Below are positions 25,396 through 32,865 of a stretch of 64,000 nt of DNA, one piece after another. This stretch comes from Burkholderiales bacterium (lineage in GTDB: Bacteria; Pseudomonadota; Gammaproteobacteria; Burkholderiales; JAHFRG01): positions 51,371 through 115,370 of the forward strand of contig DASZZH010000041.1 of assembly GCA_035543335.1 (NCBI GenBank). Reading direction: 5' to 3'. A program made the translations under genes and the position numbers. The notes under the pieces were generated by a model, which made no database searches, was not told the DNA's origin, and saw nothing but the letters and a program-made list of their open reading frames with translations. Position 1 is the first letter of the stretch; every line of letters starts with the position of its first letter.

Positions 25396-25887
25396 TCACT
25401 TCGTTTCGTACAAGCTGCGCCGCTTGTGCCAGTCGATGATCGCCTCCCTGGGGAATTCGCGAAAATACCTGTCGCGCGTGCGTTTCGGCACTTCCACCCA
25501 GCGTGCCTTGGAGTCGAGCATAACGTGCTGGTGTTCAGGCGGAACCGGCAGCGGCGTGTCGATGGCGGAAGCGAAGGGGTAGACCCACCGCTTCCAGCGC
25601 GGGTCGGCGAGCCACAATGCGGAACCGCATTTTCTGCAGAAATACCTGCGCCCAGAACTAAGGATTTTCTTGCCCTTTTCATTTTCAATCCGTGCCCGGT
25701 ACACCGAGAGGTGTTCCCGGCCGGTTACTTTGAGTGTGGCTGCTTCGCCCATGATGTTGATGGCGTAACCCCCGCCTCCGGCGGTCTTGCGGCAGATCGA
25801 ACAGTAGCAGCGCATGTAGGGATAAGGAGTGCGTGATTCAACAGTGAAACGCATCGCTCCGCAGTGACAAGCCCCTTTGAGCAGCAT
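25396..25887 (-). CDS. GFA family (glutathione-dependent formaldehyde-activating/CENP-V-like) protein
   Basis: A 163-residue zinc protein. The Cys pattern is characteristic: ACHCGAMRF at the start, CYCSICRKTAG near residue 28, and YFCRKCGSALW near residue 85. GFA itself promotes the glutathione-formaldehyde adduct; many homologues have no known substrate. ATG 25887 has an AGGAGG-containing leader. The gene ends 5 bases from repeat copy B. Confidence 0.85.
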   Translation of the reverse strand: MLLKGACHCGAMRFTVESRTPYPYMRCYCSICRKTAGGGGYAINIMGEAATLKVTGREHLSVYRARIENEKGKKILSSGRRYFCRKCGSALWLADPRWKRWVYPFASAIDTPLPVPPEHQHVMLDSKARWVEVPKRTRDRYFREFPREAIIDWHKRRSLYETK

Positions 25888-25986
25888 GATTTTCCTCCTT
25901 GGCTGGAAATGTGAACAACGCTTTTGCCAAATCGCGAAATCTGGCGGATATTATATTCTCCGGGATAAAATCCGGTTTATCCAGCC

Positions 25987-26751
25987 ATGGCAAAAATAGC
26001 AGTATTCAACCAGAAAGGCGGGGTGGGCAAGACCACCACTACGCTTAATCTTGCGGCGGCGCTGGCCAGGCAGGGGCGCGAGCCGCTGGCGATAGACCTC
26101 GACCCGCAGGCGCATCTTTCCGTCATCAGCGGCGTGGCGGCGGAATCCGGCCACGACAGCGTTTACGGTTTTTACCGTAATACGCGCACGCTAACCGCGC
26201 TGATTCGCAATCCCGGCGCCGGCTGGCAAATCATTCCTTCGCACGTGGAGCTTTCCAAGGTGGACACCCAGTTTGGCAAGGGGCCGAATGCGCTGAACCG
26301 TCTCAATACCGGCATCGTCAGGGAAAATCTGAACACGGGACGGCCGATTCTGATTGACTGCTGTCCCATGCTGGGCGTGCTGTCGCTCAATGCGATTTTT
26401 GCTTCCGACCGCGTGCTGGTGCCGATTTCCGCGGATTACCTCGCGGTGAAAGGCGTGATCCAGGTGGAAAAGACGCTTAAAGCTCTCGAACAAGTGCTCA
26501 AAAAACGCATCGAGCGGCGCTATGTGATTACGCGTTTCGACGCGCGGCGCAAGATGTCGTGGATTATCTACAACCTGGTTCGGGAAAAATTCGGCGCGGA
26601 GCTTTGCGAGACACGCATCTCGGAAAACGTAAGCATCGCCGAAAGCCCCGCGGCCAACAAGGATGTGTTTACTCACGCACCGGAAAGTCGCGGCGCGCAG
26701 GATTATCACGCGCTGCTGTGCGAGCTGATGGCCTGCGGCTTCGTGCAGTAG
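25987..26751 (+). CDS. ParA/MinD family ATPase
   Basis: A 254-residue deviant-Walker ATPase. Walker A is KGGVGKTTTTLNLAAAL (residues 10-26) with the signature Lys, the A' motif is AIDLDPQAHLS, and Walker B is PILIDCCPMLG. There is no ParB or parS nearby, so it may be an orphan positioning ATPase or a Soj-like regulator. A TATATT-rich promoter lies upstream (about 25950-25965). The stop codon is separated by one base from the left end of repeat copy C. Confidence 0.85.
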   Translation: MAKIAVFNQKGGVGKTTTTLNLAAALARQGREPLAIDLDPQAHLSVISGVAAESGHDSVYGFYRNTRTLTALIRNPGAGWQIIPSHVELSKVDTQFGKGPNALNRLNTGIVRENLNTGRPILIDCCPMLGVLSLNAIFASDRVLVPISADYLAVKGVIQVEKTLKALEQVLKKRIERRYVITRFDARRKMSWIIYNLVREKFGAELCETRISENVSIAESPAANKDVFTHAPESRGAQDYHALLCELMACGFVQ

Positions 26752-26752
26752 C

Positions 26753-27356
26753 GGAACCTCTAATTAAGTCCCACGCGGTTGCGACGGTGGCTTTCCGGGA
26801 TGCCCCGCCGAAACGTAGTGCCTCGGAACGTGCACAGTGGAGGCGGGGCAATAGGGCTCGCTTCACGGTCGCATCCCCGCTCTCGCGGGGCCCCTGCTCC
26901 ACGCTCCGCGAGCCCATGCGCGAAGCGAGGCGCAGCCAATGGCCATTCCCCTTGGCAAGCCGAGCGACAAAGGAGACCGCCTGGAAAGGCGCCCCGGACT
27001 CGGACTCGCGCAGCGTGGTGCGGGCAGGGGCGCAAGCTGCCGCAAGAATCACTGTTAAACGGGGCGCTCATGCTACCGCTCCCGCACCCCAAGCTTCGCT
27101 CACCGTGTCGCGGCAGCCGTCCCTCCGGGTTGCAGCAAAATGCGGCGTCTGCGTCGTGCTCGCCGGAGCGTGAAGTATCGGGTACGTGCGACCGCGAAGG
27201 CGAGCGCTGGCCCGCTTCGCTGCACAGCTTCGCAGGTGCGACGCTACGCGGGCCCTCCTCGGCTTCGTAGTCCGAGCTACGACCTTCGTCGCGCGCCTCT
27301 CATCCTTCCGCATTTTGCCAGCAACGCAATCCGCGGAGGACTTAATCAGAGGTTCC
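26753..27356. repeat. Mosaic TIR element, copy C (complete)
   Basis: A 604-bp element with GGAACCTCTAATTAAGTCC at 26753-26771 and its inverse GGACTTAATCAGAGGTTCC at 27338-27356. It shares about 37 bp at the left end and about 160-180 bp near the right end with copy A, and a ~170-bp module (inverted) with copy B. It fills the gap between two convergent genes, parA and the gene at 27358-27573, touching both stop codons within one base. No protein is supportable. Confidence 0.8.
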
Positions 27357-27357
27357 C

Positions 27358-27573
27358 TTAGTGCGGTTTGTCCTGGCTGGCGATGAGGGACACAATGTCC
27401 TCGAAAGCCGCCGCTTCTTCTTTCCTCTGAACCACTCGGCGCTCCAGAATTTCGCAGCGCAGGTACATCTGGTTGAGCTTGCGTTCGGCGTCCGCCTGGT
27501 CGCGGCCGTGAATGACCAGGTTGTCCACGGTCAGTCCGCTGCGGGTACGAATTTTAAAGCCGAACTTGGTCAT
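27358..27573 (-). CDS. Conserved small hypothetical protein
   Basis: A 71-residue, charged protein (MTKFGFKIRTRSGLTVDNLV, then IHGRDQADAERKLNQMYLRC). I do not know its function; the amphipathic alternation suggests a small alpha/beta fold. The stop codon TAA is one base away from the end of repeat copy C, so the insertion may have set the reading-frame end. Start ATG 27573 lies 12 bases downstream of the GlcG-like gene stop. Confidence 0.6.
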   Translation of the reverse strand: MTKFGFKIRTRSGLTVDNLVIHGRDQADAERKLNQMYLRCEILERRVVQRKEEAAAFEDIVSLIASQDKPH

Positions 27574-27585
27574 TTCCTAAGCTTA

Positions 27586-27984
27586 CTACAACGCCGCAGC
27601 GCCAGCCGCGGCGATCTGAGCGTCTTCGGAGGATTGCACGCCGGAGACCCCAATCGCGCCGATCACTTGGCCTTCCGCGCTGAGCGGCAGCCCGCCCTCA
27701 AGCAAGACCGCTTTGCCGGGCAGCGATAGAAAACCCAGGCGTCCTTCGGCCAACCGTTCTTCCCAGCCCTTGGTCGGGCGCTTGAATGCGATTGCCGAAT
27801 ACGCCTTGCCGATGGCCACTTCCACGCTGCCGAACTGCGTGTCGTCGGTGCGCTGCAGGTAAACCAGGTGCCCGCCGTCATCAACAACGGCAATCACCGC
27901 TTTCCATTGATTGGCGTTGGCCTTGGTTTCGGCGGCGGCGGCGATGCGCTTGGCCATTTCCAGTGTCAGAACCTTTTTTTGCAT
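27586..27984 (-). CDS. GlcG/HbpS family heme-binding-like protein (DUF336)
   Basis: A 132-residue protein with the GlcG features VLTLEMAKRIAAAAETKA at the start, VAVVDDGGHLVYLQRTD near residue 32, and SAEGQVIGAIGVSG near residue 105. HbpS binds heme in Streptomyces; GlcG is often encoded beside glycolate oxidase genes. Here it is near other genes but about 25 kb from glcDEF. Full length for the family. Confidence 0.8.
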   Translation of the reverse strand: MQKKVLTLEMAKRIAAAAETKANANQWKAVIAVVDDGGHLVYLQRTDDTQFGSVEVAIGKAYSAIAFKRPTKGWEERLAEGRLGFLSLPGKAVLLEGGLPLSAEGQVIGAIGVSGVQSSEDAQIAAAGAAAL

Positions 27985-27998
27985 GGGGGCCTCTCTAA

Positions 27999-28553
27999 TT
28001 ATCGTGGGTCGGGTTTGAGCTGTTTTTTGAAACGCTTGAAATTTTTCACATAGTCATCGGCGTTCCATTTGATCATTGCGATTTCGTCTGGATTTACCTG
28101 GCGCACCACTTTGCCCGGCGAGCCCAGGACCACTGAGCCGTCGGGAATGACCTTGCCCTCGGGAATCAGGGCGTTCGCGCCGATAATGCAATTTTTGCCG
28201 ATGACCGCATGGTTGAGAATCGCGCAGTTGATGCCGATCAGGCTGTTGTCGCCGATGGTACAGCCGTGCAGCATGACGAGATGGCCGACCGAGACATTCT
28301 TGCCGATGGTGAGCTTCACGCCCTGGTCGGTATGCAGCACCGACCCGTCCTGCACGTTGGAGTTTTCGCCGATGGTGAGGACATCGTTGTCGCCGCGCGC
28401 CACCACGTTGAACCAGATACTGGAATTGTTCTCCATCACCACCGTACCGATCACGACGGCGTTATCGGCGATGAAATGGTCTTCACCCACGAATTTGACT
28501 TTGAGCTCGCCGAGGGAAAATATCACGGCCTCTCCCTTCATGTTTTTTGCCAT
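27999..28553 (-). CDS. Gamma-carbonic anhydrase-like hexapeptide-repeat protein (YrdA family)
   Basis: A 184-residue protein with a left-handed beta helix built from hexapeptide repeats (IGENSNVQDGSVLHTDQG, IGKNVSVGHLVMLHGCTIGD, IGKNCIIGANALIPEG). The three His positions of the gamma-class metal site are visible in VLHTD, GHLVMLHGC. I chose ATG 28553 as the start of MAKNMKGEAV. Members of this family often lack measurable carbonic anhydrase activity. Divergent from the SAF-domain gene, separated by 39 bases. Confidence 0.85.
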   Translation of the reverse strand: MAKNMKGEAVIFSLGELKVKFVGEDHFIADNAVVIGTVVMENNSSIWFNVVARGDNDVLTIGENSNVQDGSVLHTDQGVKLTIGKNVSVGHLVMLHGCTIGDNSLIGINCAILNHAVIGKNCIIGANALIPEGKVIPDGSVVLGSPGKVVRQVNPDEIAMIKWNADDYVKNFKRFKKQLKPDPR

Positions 28554-28592
28554 TATAGCGCCGCAGCCTGACAAATTGGCTAAAATGGCGTC

Positions 28593-29972
28593 ATGAATTT
28601 GTACCGATTGTTGAGTCAGCGAGCGGAATCCGGGAAGCTGCTGCGCGTCGGATTGATCGGCGCGGGCAAATTCGGCTCGATGTTCCTGGCCCAGGCACGG
28701 CGCACGCCGGGAATCCATCTCATGGCCATCGCCGATCTCGCACCGTCGTGTGCGCATGACGCCTTGCGCCGCACCGGCTGGCCGGATGAGCAGTTCGGCG
28801 CCAAAAGTTTTGCCGAAGCATCGAAGCGTGGCACAACTCATGTCACCGATGACTCGCTGCTGTTGATTGCCGCCGATGGTCTGGAAATCGTGATTGACGC
28901 CACCGGCAATCCTGCCGCTGGCATCCGGCACGTGCTTGCGTGCTGTGAACACAAAAAGCACATCATCATGGTTAACGTCGAAGCCGATGCCTTGGCCGGG
29001 CCATTGCTAGCGCGCCGCGCGCAAGCAGCGGGGATTATTTACTCGCTTGCTTACGGCGACCAGCCGGCGCTGATTTGCGAGCTGGTGGATTGGGCGCGTA
29101 CGGCGGGCTTTGAAGTCGTCGCCGCGGGAAAGGGCACCAAGTATTTGCCTGAATATCATGCTTCCACGCCTGATACCGTCTGGGGCTATTACGGTTTTAG
29201 CGAGGAAATGGTGAAGCACGGCGATTTCAAAGCGCAAATGTTCAACTCGTTCCTGGACGGCACTAAATCGGCGATTGAAATGGCGGCGGTGGCGAATGCC
29301 GCCGGACTCAATCCCGCGCCGCAAGGATTGAGCTTTCCGCCGTGCGGCGTGGACGAATTGCCGCAATTACTGCGTCCCAGATCGGAAGGCGGCGTGCTGG
29401 AGCGCTCCGGTATTGTGGAAGTGGTATCAAGCCTCAAGCGCGACGGCACGCCGGTTGCACGCGATTTGCGCTGGGGTGTGTATGTCGTATTCAAAGCGCC
29501 CAGCGTTTACGCGGCGCGCTGCTTCAAGGAATACGGCTTGGTGACTGACGACAGCGGACGTTATGCCGCGATGTACAAACCTTACCACCTCATCGGCTTG
29601 GAATTAGGAATCAGTGTTGCTTCGGTCGGCTTGCGCAACGAACCGACCGGCGCATCCAGGGATTTTCGCGGCGACGTGGTGGCGGTGGCCAAGCGCGGTA
29701 TAAAAGCTGGAGAAATTCTGGATGGCGAAGGCGGTTACACCGTTTACGGCAAGCTCATGCCTGCGCGTGATTCACTTGCGCTTGGTGGCTTGCCTATTGG
29801 TCTTGCACACGGCGTGAAACTGAAGAAGCCAATCATCACAGGGACACCGTTGACTTGGAGCGATGTAGCTATAAATGAAGACAGTCCGGCGGTGCATTTC
29901 AGGCGGGAAATGGAAAAGCTGTTCAGAGAGGAATGGCGCCTGGAACTGCGACTTTGCCTGCAAAGCGATTAG
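28593..29972 (+). CDS. NAD(P)-dependent oxidoreductase with C-terminal SAF domain
   Basis: A 459-residue protein. Residues 18 to about 150 form a Rossmann domain (RVGLIGAGKFGSMFLAQAR). The central region resembles a homoserine dehydrogenase-like or oxidoisomerase catalytic domain (AAGKGTKYLPEYHASTPDTVWGYYGF). The C-terminal 100 residues form a SAF domain (DVVAVAKRGIKAGEILDGEGGYTVYGKL). Proteins with this layout include D-apionate oxidoisomerase-like enzymes; a sugar-acid substrate is possible but not shown. Its stop codon lies within the 29956-30008 direct repeat. Confidence 0.75.
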   Translation: MNLYRLLSQRAESGKLLRVGLIGAGKFGSMFLAQARRTPGIHLMAIADLAPSCAHDALRRTGWPDEQFGAKSFAEASKRGTTHVTDDSLLLIAADGLEIVIDATGNPAAGIRHVLACCEHKKHIIMVNVEADALAGPLLARRAQAAGIIYSLAYGDQPALICELVDWARTAGFEVVAAGKGTKYLPEYHASTPDTVWGYYGFSEEMVKHGDFKAQMFNSFLDGTKSAIEMAAVANAAGLNPAPQGLSFPPCGVDELPQLLRPRSEGGVLERSGIVEVVSSLKRDGTPVARDLRWGVYVVFKAPSVYAARCFKEYGLVTDDSGRYAAMYKPYHLIGLELGISVASVGLRNEPTGASRDFRGDVVAVAKRGIKAGEILDGEGGYTVYGKLMPARDSLALGGLPIGLAHGVKLKKPIITGTPLTWSDVAINEDSPAVHFRREMEKLFREEWRLELRLCLQSD

Positions 29973-30008
29973 TTTCTAAGCAAATTATCGTAAATTCGTC
30001 TCCGAGCC
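29956..30008 (+). repeat. 53-bp direct repeat, left copy
   Basis: GCCTGCAAAGCGATTAG...AAGCAAATTATCG...AATTCGTCTCCGAG matches 30810-30862 over about 80 percent of its length in the same orientation. It overlaps the end of the SAF-domain gene, and the two copies bracket the AT-rich lipoprotein gene. The AATTCGTCTC core is the reverse complement of the GAGACGAATT core at 12211. Confidence 0.6.
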
Positions 30009-30052
30009 GTACCCTAATTTATCCTAAAGACATGTCAAAATATCACGCTTTT

Positions 30053-30658
30053 TCATATGCCATCTTCATTGAAGAGAATTGGTCTTTCAATTTCCGGCTT
30101 TGCTGTCCACTTTGAATAATACTCAGTTTGTTTAGCTTGAATACTATCCATATTGCCGAGCGCCCAGCTGTCTGATGCCGTCGTTTTTTCTGCCCATTTA
30201 CACTCATCAAGCCATCCTTTAAATTCACTTGTATTCAGTTCTTGTTTGTGTACCGGCTTAAGTGAAAAACGCGCCTTCCATACGCCTATTCTCGGTGTAA
30301 CAAGCGCATGATAAGTTTTATTGGGCAGGACATTTGCGCTCATGAAATCTGCACTTTCTCCAACTACCATAAATAGGTGCTCCCCAGGATCCAATTGGTA
30401 TGCCACCTTTGTTTTGGCTGCAACAATACCAACAAGCGCGGGATTATTGTTCTTTATCTCAAACACGCTGGATTGAATCGCAAATCCCAAACCGGATGGC
30501 CGCATAAACACGACCATCGCCTTGCCTGCCTCAGGAGCAATCGTCACGCTCTCTGCAGGAACTTCTCGCATATTCTTAACGGTGCCTGCGCAGCCAGAAA
30601 CAAGCAACGCTAAAGCTGCGAATACATATACTGAACTACCGAGTGTATTTCTCTGCAT
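30053..30658 (-). CDS. DUF2846-like lipoprotein
   Basis: A 201-residue protein with a lipoprotein signal (lipobox VSGC near residue 23) and a beta-rich body: GKAMVVFMRPSGLGFAIQSSVFEI, YQLDPGEHLFMVVGESADFM and NKTYHALVTPRIGVW. This is the DUF2846 outline. Base composition is markedly lower in GC than its neighbours and the gene is bracketed by 53-bp direct repeats, so it looks acquired. Role unknown. Confidence 0.7.
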   Translation of the reverse strand: MQRNTLGSSVYVFAALALLVSGCAGTVKNMREVPAESVTIAPEAGKAMVVFMRPSGLGFAIQSSVFEIKNNNPALVGIVAAKTKVAYQLDPGEHLFMVVGESADFMSANVLPNKTYHALVTPRIGVWKARFSLKPVHKQELNTSEFKGWLDECKWAEKTTASDSWALGNMDSIQAKQTEYYSKWTAKPEIERPILFNEDGI

Positions 30659-30809
30659 ATTGATACCCCCTGCCTACATACGAATGAATTTCAACGCCTC
30701 CCTGGAAATAGATCACCTAAAAGCGGAATTATATTGGGGCCATTCTACGCCTGATTTGTCATCCCACAACGGGATCGGCGCGTACAAGTCAATCACATAA
30801 GATTATTTC

Positions 30810-30862
30810 GCCAGCAAAGCGATGTGCTTCTCAGCAAATTATCGGAATTAGTCTCTGACCCC
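30810..30862 (+). repeat. 53-bp direct repeat, right copy
   Basis: GCCAGCAAAGCGATGTG...CAGCAAATTATCGG...AATTAGTCTCTGACCCC. The topoisomerase IB stop codon lies inside it. See the left copy at 29956-30008. Confidence 0.6.
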
Positions 30863-31981
30863 TTGTGACTTTTGGAGGAATTGCAGCACCGCGACCTCGT
30901 CACGCCGCAGCGCGGCGGTGGGCTGCTCGCGGCGGGAGCGGTGCGGCAGCGGAGTGGAAGAGAGTGGGGCGGTGAGGCCCTGGAGATAGGCCAGCACCAG
31001 CCCCGGGTGCACATAGTACTTCCGGCACACGGCACGCGTGTTGCCGAGCCGCTTGGCCACCGCGTCGACTGCCTGGATCATGTTCCGCTCTGCTTCGCGA
31101 TGGCTCTTTGCAGGCCCCATCGTGCATAGCTCCCGGGCGGCCAGCATTGTGCCCGCCCAGGTGCGGAAGTCCTTGGCCGTGATGTCGCGGCCGGTGGTTT
31201 CGCGCAGATACGCATTCACGTCGTCCGAGGAGATGATCTGGCGCTTGCCGGCTGCGTCGAGGTATTTGAACAGTTCCTGCCCCGGCAGATCCTGACACTG
31301 CTGGATGATGCGGGCGAGCCGGCGGTCGGTGATGGCCACCGTGTGGTTGACCCCGCTCTTGCCGCGGAAGCTGAACCGCAGCTTTGCTCCTTTGATCTCG
31401 ACATGCCGCTCGCGCAGCGTGGTGAGCCCGAAGGAACGGTTTTCGCGGGCGTACTCGTCGTTGCCCACGCGGATCAGTGTCTTGTCAAGTAGCATCACCA
31501 CGGTGGCCAGAATCTGGCGGCGCGTCAGGTCGCCGGCGCAGAGATCGCGCTCCACCCGCTCGCGGATTTCCGGGAGGATTTCGCTGAACTCGAGCATGCG
31601 GCGGAACTTGGAACGGTCACGCGCTTCGCGATACGAAGGATGGTAGCGGTATTGTTTTTTCCCTCGCGCGTCGCGCGCGGCCGCCTGGATGTGCCCCTTG
31701 GGATCCTGACAAATCCATACGTCGGTCCAGGACGGTGGGATAGCCAGCGCGTTGGTTCGTTTCTGTTCGACTAGGTCCGTAATCCGCGCGCCGTTCGGGG
31801 CGTAGAAAACCCAACCCTTCCCGGCGCGTTGCCGACGGATGCCGGCGGTGCCGTCCGTGACGTAGTTGAGCCCGGCGCGGATAGCCGCTTTGCGATGCAC
31901 TTCTGCCCGCCGTGAAGTCACCACGACCCCTTCTTTCGAACGGTTTGCGCAATGATGCACGGGTCCGCTAGCCGGTGGCAA
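30848..31981 (-). CDS. DNA topoisomerase IB (poxvirus-like)
   Basis: A 377-residue protein. It shows the N-terminal TopIB region AGLNYVTDGTAGIRRQRAGKGWVF, and the catalytic region: KLRFSFRGKSGVNH, RKYYVHPGLV with the nucleophile Tyr near residue 325 (second Y of KYY), and KDFRTWAGTMLAAR. It relaxes supercoils by a 3'-phosphotyrosyl intermediate. The last codons and TAA are supplied by the 53-bp repeat (QGVRD-stop), so the C-terminus may be slightly altered relative to its ancestor. The true start may be a few codons inside the frame, since the first ~20 residues are poorly conserved in character. Confidence 0.88.
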   Translation of the reverse strand: MPPASGPVHHCANRSKEGVVVTSRRAEVHRKAAIRAGLNYVTDGTAGIRRQRAGKGWVFYAPNGARITDLVEQKRTNALAIPPSWTDVWICQDPKGHIQAAARDARGKKQYRYHPSYREARDRSKFRRMLEFSEILPEIRERVERDLCAGDLTRRQILATVVMLLDKTLIRVGNDEYARENRSFGLTTLRERHVEIKGAKLRFSFRGKSGVNHTVAITDRRLARIIQQCQDLPGQELFKYLDAAGKRQIISSDDVNAYLRETTGRDITAKDFRTWAGTMLAARELCTMGPAKSHREAERNMIQAVDAVAKRLGNTRAVCRKYYVHPGLVLAYLQGLTAPLSSTPLPHRSRREQPTAALRRDEVAVLQFLQKSQGVRD

Positions 31982-32074
31982 GCGCCTGCTGGACGGTGCC
32001 GCCTGACGTGCTGCGTTACCGGCGGCCTCTTTTGATCAAACTGATCTACTACTGAGAAATCGGGTCTAAAATCG

Positions 32075-32647
32075 TTACCTCGCCAGCAACGCAATTAGTT
32101 TCTGGTCTTGCAGCAATCTTTGCAGCACGTCGGAGAGGGTTTTGTTAATCAGCGCTTCGTTTTTTTCCCGGTCCGGTTTGATAACCACTCTTTCATTGTT
32201 CGTTATCTGATACAGGTTCTCGTAAGTCGTGTCGCCGTTTTTAACCACGACATTGAGAGTGGCGAGGATGCGGATGCCGCCGGTCCAGGAACCGGTCGGG
32301 ACGGAGTATTCGAGATTGCGGATTTCGACTTTCAGCGCGCGCGGGCCGTTATCCAAAGTATCCACGTCGAATCCATTCTTTTTCAGGCTGTCGTAAATTT
32401 TCAGCTGCACGACCTTGGCAACATCCTGATTGGTGATGATGGCCGAATCCTTGTCCGAGCGGGTGGTGCGGTAGCCCAGGGCTTTGTCGGCGCGCGCGTC
32501 AATCACTTTCAGCGCGACGACTTTGCCCAGGCCTGCGGCGGATTCGGTTACGCTGACATTGGGATTAACCGTCACCAGCTGAGGTGCGAACGTAGTGCAG
32601 CCGGCCAAAAGCGACATGAGGAAAACAAGAAATATGGATTTGTTCAT
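32075..32647 (-). CDS. YajG-family lipoprotein
   Basis: A 190-residue lipoprotein: MNKSIFLVFLMSLLAGC with lipobox LAGC near residue 17. ATG 32647 is chosen because AGGAGG lies 6 bases upstream; a GTG two codons earlier is in frame. The body has VALKVIDARADKALGYRTT and IRILATLNVVVKNGDTTYE, as in YajG lipoproteins of unknown function. Its 3' end (32082-32105) shares 20-odd bases with the left end of the 29956 repeat. Confidence 0.8.
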   Translation of the reverse strand: MNKSIFLVFLMSLLAGCTTFAPQLVTVNPNVSVTESAAGLGKVVALKVIDARADKALGYRTTRSDKDSAIITNQDVAKVVQLKIYDSLKKNGFDVDTLDNGPRALKVEIRNLEYSVPTGSWTGGIRILATLNVVVKNGDTTYENLYQITNNERVVIKPDREKNEALINKTLSDVLQRLLQDQKLIALLAR

Positions 32648-32685
32648 GATCACCCTCCTGATTTTACGCGAGATGGTTCCCGCGC

Positions 32686-32722
32686 GCCCTCACCCCGACC
32701 CTCTCCCAGCGGGAGAGGGGGA
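32686..32722 (+). repeat. REP-like palindrome
   Basis: CCCTCACCCCGACCCTCTCC...GGGAGAGGGGG: a GC-rich palindrome of the common CCCTCTCCC/GGGAGAGGG type. A related palindrome lies inside repeat copy B. Located between the lipoprotein promoter and hppA. Confidence 0.6.
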
Positions 32723-32865
32723 AAGACGAGTCAAGTTAATTGCAAATTGATGAATAAGTCGTTCCAGCGAGGCAAAAATTGCAAGCAAAGCGGAGTTTAC
32801 ACGATTAGTAAATGAGCATTTGCGAGCAATTTTTAACAAAGCTGGGGCGGCTTAGGCGCAATTTG

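Noticed and set aside
26559..27270. Overlapping open frames within repeat copy C (and similar ones in copies A and B)
   Set aside because: Composition is Arg/Ser/Pro/Gly-rich, the frames change between copies, and they cross the repeat borders; these are repeat sequences, not genes.
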